A DNA stretch of 64,000 nt from CAYOZN01 sp964408455 (GTDB lineage: Bacteria > Planctomycetota > Phycisphaerae > UBA1845 > UTPLA1): contig CAYOZN010000005.1 of the NCBI GenBank assembly GCA_964408455.1, positions 124,001 through 188,000 of the forward strand, read 5' to 3'. Positions 34,087 through 43,251 of this stretch are shown piece by piece; positions within the stretch are counted from its first letter, which is position 1, and every line of letters begins with the position of its first letter. The position numbers were made by a program, and so were the translations under genes. Under the pieces are notes generated by a model. The model saw nothing but the letters and a program-made list of their open reading frames with translations, made no database searches and was not told the origin of the DNA.

Positions 34087-34433
34087 AAGTCCTTGAATGA
34101 TACTGGCTTACGTGATGCCCGGCAACGCGGGATGAAGAAGGCCGCGTGCGGAGCGCGTCCGGAGCGCGTGTCTTTCAGCCCGTTCCATGGTTAGCGCGGC
34201 AAGCCCTTCGGCTGGCCGGGTCGTGCGCCTAAGTTTATTGCTGACAAGCGTTTGCAGCCAGCGCAACCATAGCCCCAAATTATTCCGGTTTTTTCCAAGC
34301 ACCCTGCCGGCCGTTTACGGCTTTTCTGATGCGGGGCAGCCAGCGTGGCTGGCCGGAGCGACTGCCCGGATGCGGGCGTCGGGAGTGTGGGACGGGCGTG
34401 CGACAGCACGCCGGCAAATCATGGGAGAAAGTC
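34087..34433. other. Intergenic upstream of FG-GAP lipoprotein gene
   Basis: 347 bases without a gene between the leftward tRNA and the rightward lipoprotein gene. No clear promoter was found, though a GGGAGA lies 6 bases before the ATG at 34434. Confidence 0.4.
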
Positions 34434-37025
34434 ATGCTTGCAAACACGAATCCACGACATCTGAGTGACCTGTTCCGCGAGCGGATTGCCACGTGGGCGA
34501 CGAGCCAGATCCGGCGGGGATTGATCGCCGTGGTGGTCTGCGCATTGGTCGCAACAGGCTGTGGCACCGAACAGATGATGCCGCCAGCCGAACAGCCGGC
34601 CGGGGCCGCAGCCGATCAGGCCGAAGCGCTCGAACGTCTGGGCGTCAACACGGAAGAGACGCCGCGGATCGATCCGAAGGGCAACGCCCTTCCGGAATCG
34701 TACACACCGATGGGTCCCAAGCACACCCTGGGCGCCAAGGCGGAGCTCTATCTCGCCGGCGCGGAAGTCACGCCGGAAGACGCGGCCACCGACCAGATCG
34801 CCACGCTGTTTCAGGACATGTCCTGCCGGGCCGACGACACCTGCGAGCCGATCAGCGTGCTCGGCATGGCGCTGGACACGCGCGACACGCCTTCCGCGCC
34901 CTGGCTGCTGGAGAATATCAACGAGATGTCCAATCCCCAGACGCGTCGCGCAACGGCTTCCGCCGACGTCGACGGCGACGGTTTCGACGAAATCGTCAGC
35001 GTCTATTGCAAAGGCGCCGATGAGATTCGCGTCAACGTCACGGACGATGAGTCAGGTGACTTCGCCGTCGAGGACATCCTCGTCGGCCGGCTCGCGAACG
35101 TGACACACGTGTCCGTTGCTGCCGGCGATTTTGACGGCGACGGCGTTGCGGAGCTCGCCCTGGGCCTCTGTGTTCCGAGCAAAGCCCATCTCTGGTTCCT
35201 CAGCGATCAGAACGACGGATTCATTCGTCACGCATCGTTGGCCAAGACTATCGACGGGATGGTCCCGAACGGAACGATGTCGCTCGAACTCGCGGCCGGC
35301 AACCTCGACTATGACGCGGGCAGCGAACTGGTTGCCGTCGTAAACGAGATCAAGGATTTCTGCAGTCCCATCGCCGACTGCCGGCTCTTCGTGTACGACG
35401 ACGCGGCCGCGCAGCACGACGAACTGATGAGCGGCCCGGTGCAGGAGCGGACTTCCGAGGGCACGCTGCGCACGTCGGTGGCATCCAGTGTGGCGCTGGG
35501 CGACATCGATGCCGACGGCGTAAATGAGATCATCCTTGCGGGGCTCACCGGTTTTCCCGGTTGCACCCCCAACGATTGTGACGCGCCGCCTGCTGTTCTG
35601 ATCGCACTCGACGACGCGGTGGCCGGTTTCAAATCCCTCGGAGCGGCGCTCGCAGACTTCTCGACGGATGACTGCCTCGTCAAGGTGCGGTATCTGCATG
35701 TGAACACGCTCGATATCGACGGCGACAACATCGCAGAGGTGCAGGTGAACCAATTCTTCTATGACGACTGGCGGAATGAAGCCCCCTGGACGAAGCTGCC
35801 GTACGCACTGCCGGCATCATCGATGTACGGCACCTGGAACGATCCCGACACCTACCAGTACGGCCGCCACACCAGCGCCATGGCTGTCGGCGACGTGACG
35901 GGCGACGGACTGGATGACGTCATGTTTACCGGCCTCGAAAACGGTGTGCAGAAGCTCCTGGTGTATGCGTCGAATGCCAAGGCCGACACGCCCGACATGA
36001 CGCGGCTTTATGCCAAGGCCATCGCATTTGATTCGAATCCGATCATGGTCGCCGCCAATGCGGACGTGGACGGCTCGATCATGGAATTCGTCGAAGGATC
36101 GCACAGCCTGGTGTACACCGAGCCGATCGTCCTGGCCGTGCTGGCGGCGCCGCCGTGCCTGTCGGGCGATGGCCAGAACACCGATGCGTGCAGCACCAGC
36201 TTCGGCAACAGCTCGAGCATCGGCACCGAGGAAGAGCTGGGCTTCACCGTATCCGTCGGCGTGGTGGTGGGCGTCAGCGTTGAGGACCGCACGTTTACAC
36301 AGAGCGCCATCGACATCAGCGCGAGTTTGAAGACGAAACTCGGGGTGTCGGCGAGCCATTCCTACACGCTGACCAAGAGCGTGGTGCGCAGTACCGGGCC
36401 TATGGAAGATGGTGTCATCTTCCTGACGCAGCCGATGGACCGCTACGTGTACAAGATTCTGTCGCACGTGGAGCCTGAGCTGATCGGCACGGTCGTCGAC
36501 GTCTGGCTGCCGCGCGACCCCATGATTATGCTCGCCGAGCGCGAGTTCTATAATGCCAGCGTCACCGAGGGCAGCATCAAGATCGACGAGTCGATTCTGC
36601 AGCACACGATCGGTGATCCTTCCAGCTACCCGACGCAGGGGCAGAAGGACCAGATCATGGCCAGCTTCGGCGGCAATCCGCTGATGCAGAACGGCCCGCA
36701 CTCGGTCGGACAGGGCAACGGCGAGACCGAGCTGTCGATCGAGGTGGCCGAAGAGTTCAGCGCCGGCGCGAGTCTGGCGCTGGAGTTCGAGTTCGAGGCG
36801 GAGACGACGTTGGGCGGCTACAAAGTCGGGGCGAGCTTCGGTTTCGAGGCCGAGCGATCCTTCGCACTGACGGCGGGTACGGCGACGACGTACACCGGCG
36901 TCGTCGGAAACATCAGCGCCGATCGTTTCGCCGATGACCAGTACCGATTCGGGCTGTTCACCTATCGGCACAGCCATCCGGCGACCGGCCAGCAGTTTGA
37001 GGTGATCAACTACTGGGTGGAATGA
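34434..37025 (+). CDS. FG-GAP/VCBS-repeat lipoprotein with beta-rich C-terminal domain
   Basis: 863 residues from ATG 34434. A lipoprotein signal (GLIAVVVCALVATGC) ends at Cys about 42. Six or so FG-GAP/VCBS-type units follow, each with a DxDxDG-like calcium loop (TASADVDGDGFDEIVSV, AAGDFDGDGVAELALG, LGDIDADGVNEIILAGL, VGDVTGDGLDDVMFTG). They probably form a beta-propeller. The last 300 residues (from about VSVGVVVGVSVEDRTFTQ) are rich in alternating small/aliphatic and polar residues and end in SFALTAGTATTYTGVVGNIS. I cannot name this domain. It may resemble pore-forming or beta-sandwich modules, but only by texture. It is followed by a perfect terminator. Confidence 0.75.
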   Translation: MLANTNPRHLSDLFRERIATWATSQIRRGLIAVVVCALVATGCGTEQMMPPAEQPAGAAADQAEALERLGVNTEETPRIDPKGNALPESYTPMGPKHTLGAKAELYLAGAEVTPEDAATDQIATLFQDMSCRADDTCEPISVLGMALDTRDTPSAPWLLENINEMSNPQTRRATASADVDGDGFDEIVSVYCKGADEIRVNVTDDESGDFAVEDILVGRLANVTHVSVAAGDFDGDGVAELALGLCVPSKAHLWFLSDQNDGFIRHASLAKTIDGMVPNGTMSLELAAGNLDYDAGSELVAVVNEIKDFCSPIADCRLFVYDDAAAQHDELMSGPVQERTSEGTLRTSVASSVALGDIDADGVNEIILAGLTGFPGCTPNDCDAPPAVLIALDDAVAGFKSLGAALADFSTDDCLVKVRYLHVNTLDIDGDNIAEVQVNQFFYDDWRNEAPWTKLPYALPASSMYGTWNDPDTYQYGRHTSAMAVGDVTGDGLDDVMFTGLENGVQKLLVYASNAKADTPDMTRLYAKAIAFDSNPIMVAANADVDGSIMEFVEGSHSLVYTEPIVLAVLAAPPCLSGDGQNTDACSTSFGNSSSIGTEEELGFTVSVGVVVGVSVEDRTFTQSAIDISASLKTKLGVSASHSYTLTKSVVRSTGPMEDGVIFLTQPMDRYVYKILSHVEPELIGTVVDVWLPRDPMIMLAEREFYNASVTEGSIKIDESILQHTIGDPSSYPTQGQKDQIMASFGGNPLMQNGPHSVGQGNGETELSIEVAEEFSAGASLALEFEFEAETTLGGYKVGASFGFEAERSFALTAGTATTYTGVVGNISADRFADDQYRFGLFTYRHSHPATGQQFEVINYWVE

Positions 37026-37053
37026 TGCCGGACTGACGGCACCCATGAACCTG

Positions 37054-37100
37054 GCCGAAGCGCCGGATTTGCGAAAGCTGTCCGGCGCTTCGGCATTTTT
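37054..37100 (+). terminator. Rho-independent terminator
   Basis: A perfect 14-base stem (GCCGAAGCGCCGGA paired with TCCGGCGCTTCGGC, loop of 13 bases) is followed by ATTTTT. It ends the lipoprotein transcript. Because the next gene converges from the right and ends at 37104, the stem could also help stop that one. Confidence 0.85.
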
Positions 37101-37103
37101 ACG

Positions 37104-40100
37104 TCAGTCGGGGGGAAGCGCGCTCTTACGCCACTGAGCCGCTTTCGCGGCAAAGCCCTGTCCGCCGTCCGCCGCTTCAAGCGCGTCATAGAGTTCGGCG
37201 AGAAACCGAGCGATCCTGGCGGTCTCGACGTGGGAGGGGCCAAAGGTGTCCGAGACCAGTCGATGTGCCTCGATCAGCGCCTCCTCGGCAGCAACCAGCT
37301 CGCCGGCCTTCGCCAGCGCGGCGCCGTAGGAACCGAGCAGCACGCCCAGCGCGGGATTCTTTTTCGCGTCGCCGGCGCGATCGATGGCGGCCCGCGCGAG
37401 CGCCGTGCCCTCGGTCAGCTTGCCATTCAGCACGAGGACGCGAGCGAGGATGATCGTCGAACGGAACGTGGCGGAATGTCGCTCGCCCGCCGTTCGGCCG
37501 CGGGCGGAGGCGACCTGGCGGGCAAGGGACTCGGCTTCGTCAAGCTCATCCGAGAGGACCAGGGCATCGATAAGCCCTTCTGTGGCGTCGAGAGTCATGG
37601 GATGTTCCGGACCCATCCGGCGCTGCATGGCCTCCACCGCCTGGCGATGCGCCTGTTTTGCTTCGTCGAGGCGATTGGTCTCGTGGTAGAGCGTGCCCAG
37701 CCGGGCGAGCGTCATCAGGGTGCGCGGATGGTCCTCGGCCAGTGCGGCACGATAGCCGGACAGGGCCGACGAGAGCAGCGCTTCGGCCTCGGCGAAGCGG
37801 CCGCACGAGCGCAGCAGCGTTCCCAGGGCGGCCTCGCAGTCGAGTGTATCGGGATGACGTTCCCCAAGGGTGCGGCGGCTTGCCTCGAGGGCTTCGCGGT
37901 AGTGTGCCTCGGCATCGGCGTGCCGGCCGATGGAATACAGCAGGCCGGCAAGGTTGTAGATCGACGTGAGCGTCTGGGGATGTTCGTTTCCCAGGATGCG
38001 CCGGCGGAGCTTGAGGGCTTCTCGATAGTACGACTCGGCGTCGGCGGGACGGTCCATGGCCTTCATGAGGAAGCCCATGTTGTTCAGGGAAATCAGCGTG
38101 TCCGGGTGCTCGTCCCCAAGAACGCGCCGACGAAGCTCGAGTGCCTCCTGGTAATAGGGCTCTGCCTCCTCGAGCCGGCCCATGGAGCGAAGCAGCATGC
38201 CGAAGTTGTTGATGGCTATCATGGTTTGCGGATGTTCGTTGCCCTGGACGCGGCGCAAGCCTTCGAGGGCCTCACGGTAGTAGGGCTCGGCTTCGGCGAG
38301 CCTGCCCACGTCCATCAGCAGCGAGGCCATGTTGTTCAGCGACGACAAAGTATGGGCGTCGTTGTCGCCGAAAACGCGGCGTCGGCCTTCGAGGGCCGCG
38401 CGATAATAGGGCTCCGCCAGATCGGGGCGTCGCATGGCATTAAGGCAGTAGCCCATGCTGTTCAGCGAGTTGAGCGTCTCGCGATGGTCTTCGCCGAGGA
38501 TGCGGCGCCGGGCATCGAGATTGGCGCTCAGTAGCCGCCGGGCCTCGTCCGTTTTTCCCATAGCAACATGAAGCATGCCCAGGTTGTGGACCACATCCAG
38601 CGTCAGAGGATGTTCATTCCCGAGTTCGCGCTGTCGCGTTTCCAGCGCGGCCTCAAACAGCGGCAGGGCCTTGTCGTTGAGGCCGAAATCGCGGTAGGTG
38701 CTGGCGAGCGTCAGGCGCAGGGCCGCGCGCGTCAGCGGCTGGTCCTCGAACTCCCGCAGGATGAGCTGCGCGGCGGGGTCGAGGATGCGCTCGTCGATGA
38801 GCCTGAGTGCCACGTTGACGGCATTCACGCCGCTCACGAAGCGGTCGAATTCGGCCAGGGCATGGGAGACTTCCTCCTCGTCGGCGCCGCTCTTCGCGAG
38901 GGCGGCCGCGCCGCGTTCGCGCAGATCGTTGACCAGCGCCTCTCCGGTGGCGAGCGGGCTTATCCCGGCGAGCATGCGGCTCTGAAATTGCGTGACCTGC
39001 TCGAGTTCGCCGGCGCGAAGGGTGGCAAGCCGCTCGCTTTTCTCGGCGAGATGGCGCTGCCGCTGTTCGGCTTCGCGAGCCGATTCGGCGAGACGGCGCT
39101 GCTGCTCCTGCTCGGCGCGGGCCTGTTCGGCCTCGTAGTATTGCACGGTGACGGCGGCGAGGCTGGCGATCAGCGTGAACAGCACTATGGCTGCGGCCGC
39201 GAAGATGCCGCGATTGCGGCGCACCAGTTTGCCGAGGCGATAGACGCGGCTGGGCGGACCGGCCGTGACTGCATCTCCGCGGAGATGGCGGACGATGTCT
39301 TCGGCGAAATCGGCCGCGGAGGCGTAGCGCCGCGATCGATCCTTTTCCAGGGCCTTCATCGTGATCCAGTCGGGCTCGCCGCGGAGCAGCCGTTTGAGGG
39401 CGGCGGGCGCCATGCGGCGGCACTCGGCGAGGGCGGGGATCGAGTCGGTCAGCCGGCCGATGCGCGTGCTGGGGCGGAGCGGCTCTGATTCGCGAATGGA
39501 CCGTTGCAGTTCGGCATAATCGCTGTAGCGCAGCAGCTTTCGTTCGTGGGGCAGCGCGCCGACCAGAAGCTCATAGAGCATGACGCCCAGCGAGTAGATA
39601 TCGGTGCGCGTGTCGATGTCGTCGCCGCCGGCCGCCTGCTCGGGCGACATGTAGGCCGGCGTGCCGATGATCTGCCCCTGTTGCGTATGGAGGCTCTGCT
39701 CGGTCAGCGAGGCCGTCATGGCCTTGGCGACGCCGAAGTCGATGATCTTGGGGGCGGGCCGTCCGTCCTGCGCGCAGACCAGCACGTTGGAGGGCTTCAG
39801 ATCGCGGTGGATGATGGTCTTCTGGTGGGCGTGCTGCACGCCGTGGCAGACCTGGACGAAGAGTTCGAGCCGTTCGCGGATGGTCAGTCGATGGCGATCG
39901 CAGTAATCGGTGATCGGCAGGCCATCGACATGTTCCATGACGAAGTAGGGCCTGCCTTCGGGCGTCGAGCCGGCATCGAGGACGCGGGCGACGGCCGGGT
40001 GGTTCATCATCGCCAGTGCCTGCCGCTCGGCATTGAAGCGGGCGACGACAGCGGCAGTGTCCATGCCGATCTTGATGATCTTGAGGGCGACTCGGCGGCG

Positions 40101-40460
40101 GATGGGATGGGTCTGCTCGGCGAGGAATACGGTGCCCATGCCGCCTTCGCCGATCCTGGCGATGATGTTATAGCGGTCGAGGTTGCCGGGCAGCGGCGAG
40201 CCATCCATCCGGCCGCTGGAAAACTGCGCGGCGTCGAGATCGGCAGCCGATTCGAGGGCGAAGAGCGCGGCGGCGCGGAAGGACGGCGGCGTATCGATGG
40301 GCGAGCCATCCGCCGCATCGGCGGCGAGCAGCATGTCGAGTTCGGCGCGTTCGTCGCCGTCGGCGCAGGCGGCGTGCAGGAATGCCTCGCGCTCCTGTGC
40401 CGGAAGCCTGCTCGCCCGGCGAAAAAGCTCCGCGATGCGCTCGTGCCGTGGCGGCGTCAT
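37104..40460 (-). CDS. Ser/Thr protein kinase with C-terminal TPR (kinesin-light-chain type) repeats
   Basis: 1118 residues from ATG 40460. Its ATG overlaps the sigma gene stop (ATGA), so translation is coupled. The kinase domain (about 85-370) has IGEGGMGTVFLA, VALKIIK, HRDLKPSNVLV, DFGVAKAMT and GTPAYMSPEQA. A single membrane helix (IFAAAAIVLFTLIASLAAVT) follows, then a coiled-coil rich in Glu/Arg, then about ten TPR repeats of the NxGxLLxxxGxxxEAEPYYREAL type. The kinase phosphorylates cytoplasmic substrates while the TPR part is probably on the opposite side of the membrane. The preceding ECF sigma factor is a likely partner. Confidence 0.9.
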   Translation of the reverse strand: MTPPRHERIAELFRRASRLPAQEREAFLHAACADGDERAELDMLLAADAADGSPIDTPPSFRAAALFALESAADLDAAQFSSGRMDGSPLPGNLDRYNIIARIGEGGMGTVFLAEQTHPIRRRVALKIIKIGMDTAAVVARFNAERQALAMMNHPAVARVLDAGSTPEGRPYFVMEHVDGLPITDYCDRHRLTIRERLELFVQVCHGVQHAHQKTIIHRDLKPSNVLVCAQDGRPAPKIIDFGVAKAMTASLTEQSLHTQQGQIIGTPAYMSPEQAAGGDDIDTRTDIYSLGVMLYELLVGALPHERKLLRYSDYAELQRSIRESEPLRPSTRIGRLTDSIPALAECRRMAPAALKRLLRGEPDWITMKALEKDRSRRYASAADFAEDIVRHLRGDAVTAGPPSRVYRLGKLVRRNRGIFAAAAIVLFTLIASLAAVTVQYYEAEQARAEQEQQRRLAESAREAEQRQRHLAEKSERLATLRAGELEQVTQFQSRMLAGISPLATGEALVNDLRERGAAALAKSGADEEEVSHALAEFDRFVSGVNAVNVALRLIDERILDPAAQLILREFEDQPLTRAALRLTLASTYRDFGLNDKALPLFEAALETRQRELGNEHPLTLDVVHNLGMLHVAMGKTDEARRLLSANLDARRRILGEDHRETLNSLNSMGYCLNAMRRPDLAEPYYRAALEGRRRVFGDNDAHTLSSLNNMASLLMDVGRLAEAEPYYREALEGLRRVQGNEHPQTMIAINNFGMLLRSMGRLEEAEPYYQEALELRRRVLGDEHPDTLISLNNMGFLMKAMDRPADAESYYREALKLRRRILGNEHPQTLTSIYNLAGLLYSIGRHADAEAHYREALEASRRTLGERHPDTLDCEAALGTLLRSCGRFAEAEALLSSALSGYRAALAEDHPRTLMTLARLGTLYHETNRLDEAKQAHRQAVEAMQRRMGPEHPMTLDATEGLIDALVLSDELDEAESLARQVASARGRTAGERHSATFRSTIILARVLVLNGKLTEGTALARAAIDRAGDAKKNPALGVLLGSYGAALAKAGELVAAEEALIEAHRLVSDTFGPSHVETARIARFLAELYDALEAADGGQGFAAKAAQWRKSALPPD

Positions 40461-41017
40461 TCCGCCCCCTTTCCCTTCAGTCTTGCGTTGAGCCAGGCGC
40501 GGGCGAAGCGCCAATCCTCCTCGACGGTGCTCTTGGACGTGTCGAGCACGTGGGCGACTTCCATGACGGACATGCCGCCGAAGAAGCGCAGTTCGGCAAC
40601 GCGGGCCTGTCGCGGGTAGTGTTCGGCAAGGGCCTTCATGGCCTCGTCGATATCGAGGGCGTCGAGGGGCGCGCCGTCGGTGGCGGGATCGAACATGGTG
40701 ACGCGATGGCGATCTCCGCCGCGCTTGGCGGCGCCGCGGCGGCGGGCGTGGTCGACCACGATGCCGCGCATGGCCACCGCGGCGACGGCGAGGAAATGGG
40801 CCCGGCCGGTCCACTCGACGTCCTGGCCGACGAGGCGCACGAAGGCCTCGTGAACCAGGGCGGTGGGTTGGAGGGTGTGGTCGCTGGGCTGGTTGCGGAA
40901 GTAGCTGCGGGCCAGATCGCGCAGCTGTTCGTAGACGAGCGGCATGAGCCGCGACGCCGCATCGCTCGCGCCCTTGTCCATGGCCTGCAGAATCTGTGTC
41001 GCCTCGTGGCTCGACAT
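40457..41017 (-). CDS. ECF-family RNA polymerase sigma factor
   Basis: 186 residues. Region 2 is in ALVHEAFVRLVGQDVEWTGRA (helicase-like core with VHEAFVRL), and region 4 in QARVAELRFFGGMSVMEVAHVL followed by TVEEDWRFARAWLNARL. This is the ECF subtype common in planctomycetes, often written beside TPR-tailed Ser/Thr kinases. Its stop codon overlaps the kinase start by the 4-base ATGA. It likely directs a small regulon; the target promoter is unknown. Residue-level anti-sigma is absent, so the kinase is the natural control partner. Confidence 0.9.
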   Translation of the reverse strand: MSSHEATQILQAMDKGASDAASRLMPLVYEQLRDLARSYFRNQPSDHTLQPTALVHEAFVRLVGQDVEWTGRAHFLAVAAVAMRGIVVDHARRRGAAKRGGDRHRVTMFDPATDGAPLDALDIDEAMKALAEHYPRQARVAELRFFGGMSVMEVAHVLDTSKSTVEEDWRFARAWLNARLKGKGAE

Positions 41018-41136
41018 GTCGCCTCACCGAGGGTTCGCCCGACCGGATAGTGCCAACAATTTGACACCAACCGGTGGGCTGGATGTGTTCGGGCGCCGGC
41101 ACGCCCGCCGGCTATGCGCGGCCATCGGGGCCCGCG

Positions 41137-41568
41137 TCAGTCCTGCTTCGCGTCGCGGCTGAGCAGGATGTCCTTGTTGTCGTCCTCGGTCTTGCCGCTC
41201 ATCGCGTAGTTCTTCGTCTGCCGGTCGTGATTGACCTGGAGCTTTTGCTTGTAGAGCTCGACGACGTCGTGGGCGTCGAGGCCGAGGCACTGGGCCATGG
41301 AGATCCAGAAGAAGAGGATATCGATGACCTCGACGCGGGCGTTCTGGAGATCGTGCAGCTCGAAGCGGCGGCCCTGGCGGGCCTCGGCGCACCAGTGCTT
41401 CCAGAAGGTGCAGTTGCGCAGCTCCTCGAGTTCGTTGGCGGCGGCCATGAGGTAGTTGTTGAGCCACTCGCCGGCGAGGCGCGGATCGAAGTTTTCGCGC
41501 AGCTTGTCGGGGTCGAAGCCGATGCGGCGGTTGAGTTCTGCCTGGTGTCGGAAGAGTTCGTCGAGCAT
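41137..41568 (-). CDS. dUTPase (dimeric, all-alpha NTP-pyrophosphatase type)
   Basis: 143 residues. LDELFRHQAELNRRIGFDPD, WLNNYLMAAANELEELRNC, TFWKHWCAEARQG and VEVIDILFFWISMAQCLGL fit the all-alpha dimeric dUTPase/MazG-like family, in which ExxE and ExxD helices bind magnesium. The enzyme converts dUTP to dUMP and pyrophosphate. A Lys/Asn-rich tail (TKNYAMSGKTEDDNKDILL) is usual at the C-terminus. It lies 119 bases upstream of the ECF gene's start, read in the same direction. Confidence 0.72.
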   Translation of the reverse strand: MLDELFRHQAELNRRIGFDPDKLRENFDPRLAGEWLNNYLMAAANELEELRNCTFWKHWCAEARQGRRFELHDLQNARVEVIDILFFWISMAQCLGLDAHDVVELYKQKLQVNHDRQTKNYAMSGKTEDDNKDILLSRDAKQD

Positions 41569-42229
41569 GAAGCGGATGTCCGTGTTTTTCCGTGTGAAAG
41601 GACTCGATTTCGCCGCCGCACGAGCGGCCTGCGGATGTGAATTTCGGCCGCGGCCGGTCGGACCCGGCGAACCATGCTTTTACGATACAGCCGGTGCAGA
41701 AAAAAATCATCCCCGGGCTCCGGGGCAGCCCAAAATTCCACGGGTCTCGCGGCAGCGCGCGGTAAAAAAGCTGCGGCACAGCGCGTCACAGCCCGGCAAA
41801 CCGTGGGCGGCGCAGAAAAACAGGCGGCGCAATCCGAGGCAAAGCGAAGCGCGCGGAAGGATGCCGGCGTCATCGCGTCGAGCGGGCTGTGGGGGCCGCG
41901 CCGCAACATCACTCAATAGAATAGCTCAGCGCATCGCGAGACAAACGGGGCCGGGCGGTGCGGCCCGGGCGGCGGGCGGCGGGCGGCGTCGCCGTTGTCG
42001 TGCCGAGCTGGTGTGTGCAGGGAGGATGGCGGTGCCGCGAAGACGGCCGCGACCGCGAATCATCGGCGACGATGTGGGCGTCGCGTTTGTCGCATGGTCG
42101 CGGCCTGCGAACTGCGCGGGACTACGGTGTTTGTGTGCGTTACTTGGAGGGCCCGTGCTTTTTTTGGGGAGTCCGGGCTGAAGACAGCCCGGCTCTGAAA
42201 ATGGGCCCAGGCTTTGATGATGGCGTTTT
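41569..42229. other. Large intergenic region
   Basis: 661 bases. A few open frames exist but all look non-coding. A perfect 8-base inverted repeat CCGGGCTG-AAGA-CAGCCCGG occupies 42173-42192. It is preceded on the plus strand by a T run at 42159-42166, so as a terminator it does not fit either strand well. Nothing else stands out. Confidence 0.4.
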
Positions 42230-42364
42230 CTACAGGCCGATCAGGATGGCGATGATACCTTGAATGGTCGTGCCGCCGGGCAGGCTCCCGATAATGGCGT
42301 GCTCCCAGACGTCAATGAAGTTCGGGTGCTGCGTGAGTGCCAGGATGATCTGCTGAATGGTCAT
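42230..42364 (-). CDS. Small hydrophobic 44-residue protein, unknown
   Basis: A short gene on the minus strand from ATG 42364 to TAG 42230: MTIQQIILALTQHPNF, IDVWEHAIIGSLPGG, TTIQGIIAILIGL. GGAG stands eight to nine bases before the ATG (CGGAGACCGACAGC), which supports real translation. It is amphipathic and hydrophobic, with two Ile/Leu-rich helices around a GGT turn. It could be a small membrane-associated peptide, a leader peptide, or a bacteriocin-like molecule. No neighbouring gene points to a role. Sequence composition and the Shine-Dalgarno make it more than a chance frame, but expression is unproven. Confidence 0.55.
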   Translation of the reverse strand: MTIQQIILALTQHPNFIDVWEHAIIGSLPGGTTIQGIIAILIGL

Positions 42365-42636
42365 GCTGTCGGTCTCCGTTGCACGGTGTTCGATCGGGCC
42401 GGTGTACGCGACGGCCGCGGTCGATCAGGCCTGCTGCAAGGAAGACGGACGAACGGCGAAGGCGGCTGTTCCATTAATGGCGTGCAAGTTGAAACCAACA
42501 GGATGTCGACAGGCGAAACTCCGATCTTTGCATTTGTGTGGCATCGCTGCATGATTCAGGCTCCACTCGTGACCGGGATTGCTCAGGCGCCTGTTGGCGG
42601 CTTCCATTCTGACGTTCTCGGCCGGCTGGGGGTTCC

Positions 42637-43251
42637 GTGTCCTGCGCCGAACAGCAAATGAACATGCTCGATCACCCCTGGAACATCGTCTTTCTGGCCG
42701 GCTTCGTCGTCTATGCCTGGACGCGCCATGTTTATGAACAGCGGGCGAAGGGGCAGGCGAAGATCGAGCGGCACGTGGACGGGCTGGAGAAGGGGCTGCT
42801 CGCATTCGTCGCGCTGGGCACGCTGCTGCTGCCCGTGCTGTACATCTTCACGCCGCTGTTGTCGTTTGCGGATGTTGACCTGCCGGCGGCGGCGCACTGG
42901 GCGGGGCTGGGTGTCATGCTGGTGGCCCTGTGGCTCTTCCGGCGGTCGCACGCCGATCTGGGGCCGAACTGGTCGTTCAGCCTGGAGCTGTACGAGGGGC
43001 ACGGACTGGTGACGCACGGGGTGTACCGGCGGGTGCGGCACCCGATGTACGCGGCGATCTTTCTGTTCGGTCTTGCACAGGGGCTGCTGCTGGACAACTG
43101 GCTGGCAGGCTGGTCGGCGGTGGCGACATTTGTGCCGCTGTATGTCGTGCGCGTGCCGCGGGAGGAGCGGATGATGCGGGAGCGGTTCGGGGAGGGGTAT
43201 GCGGCGTATGCGCGGGGGACGGGGAGGATCGTGCCGCGGTTTTTCGATTGA
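42637..43251 (+). CDS. Isoprenylcysteine carboxyl methyltransferase-like membrane protein
   Basis: 204 residues from GTG 42637, with GGGGG five bases upstream; ATG 42658 is the alternative start but has no ribosome-binding site. Four or five hydrophobic helices are seen. The C-terminus has the ICMT/PEMT signature HGLVTHGVYRRVRHPMYAA, then RVPREERMMRERFGEGYAAY. These enzymes methylate carboxyl or small membrane substrates using S-adenosylmethionine. In bacteria many members have no defined substrate. Lineage and substrate cannot be set here. Confidence 0.8.
   Translation: MSCAEQQMNMLDHPWNIVFLAGFVVYAWTRHVYEQRAKGQAKIERHVDGLEKGLLAFVALGTLLLPVLYIFTPLLSFADVDLPAAAHWAGLGVMLVALWLFRRSHADLGPNWSFSLELYEGHGLVTHGVYRRVRHPMYAAIFLFGLAQGLLLDNWLAGWSAVATFVPLYVVRVPREERMMRERFGEGYAAYARGTGRIVPRFFD

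Noticed and set aside
41674..41919. Plus-strand open frame of 81 codons, Lys/Ala/Arg-rich, histone-H1-like in texture
   Set aside because: No ribosome-binding site, no known motif, and frames of this size are common by chance in GC-rich DNA.
42173..42192. 8-base perfect inverted repeat considered as a terminator for the 44-residue gene
   Set aside because: On the minus strand it is followed by A-rich rather than T-rich sequence.
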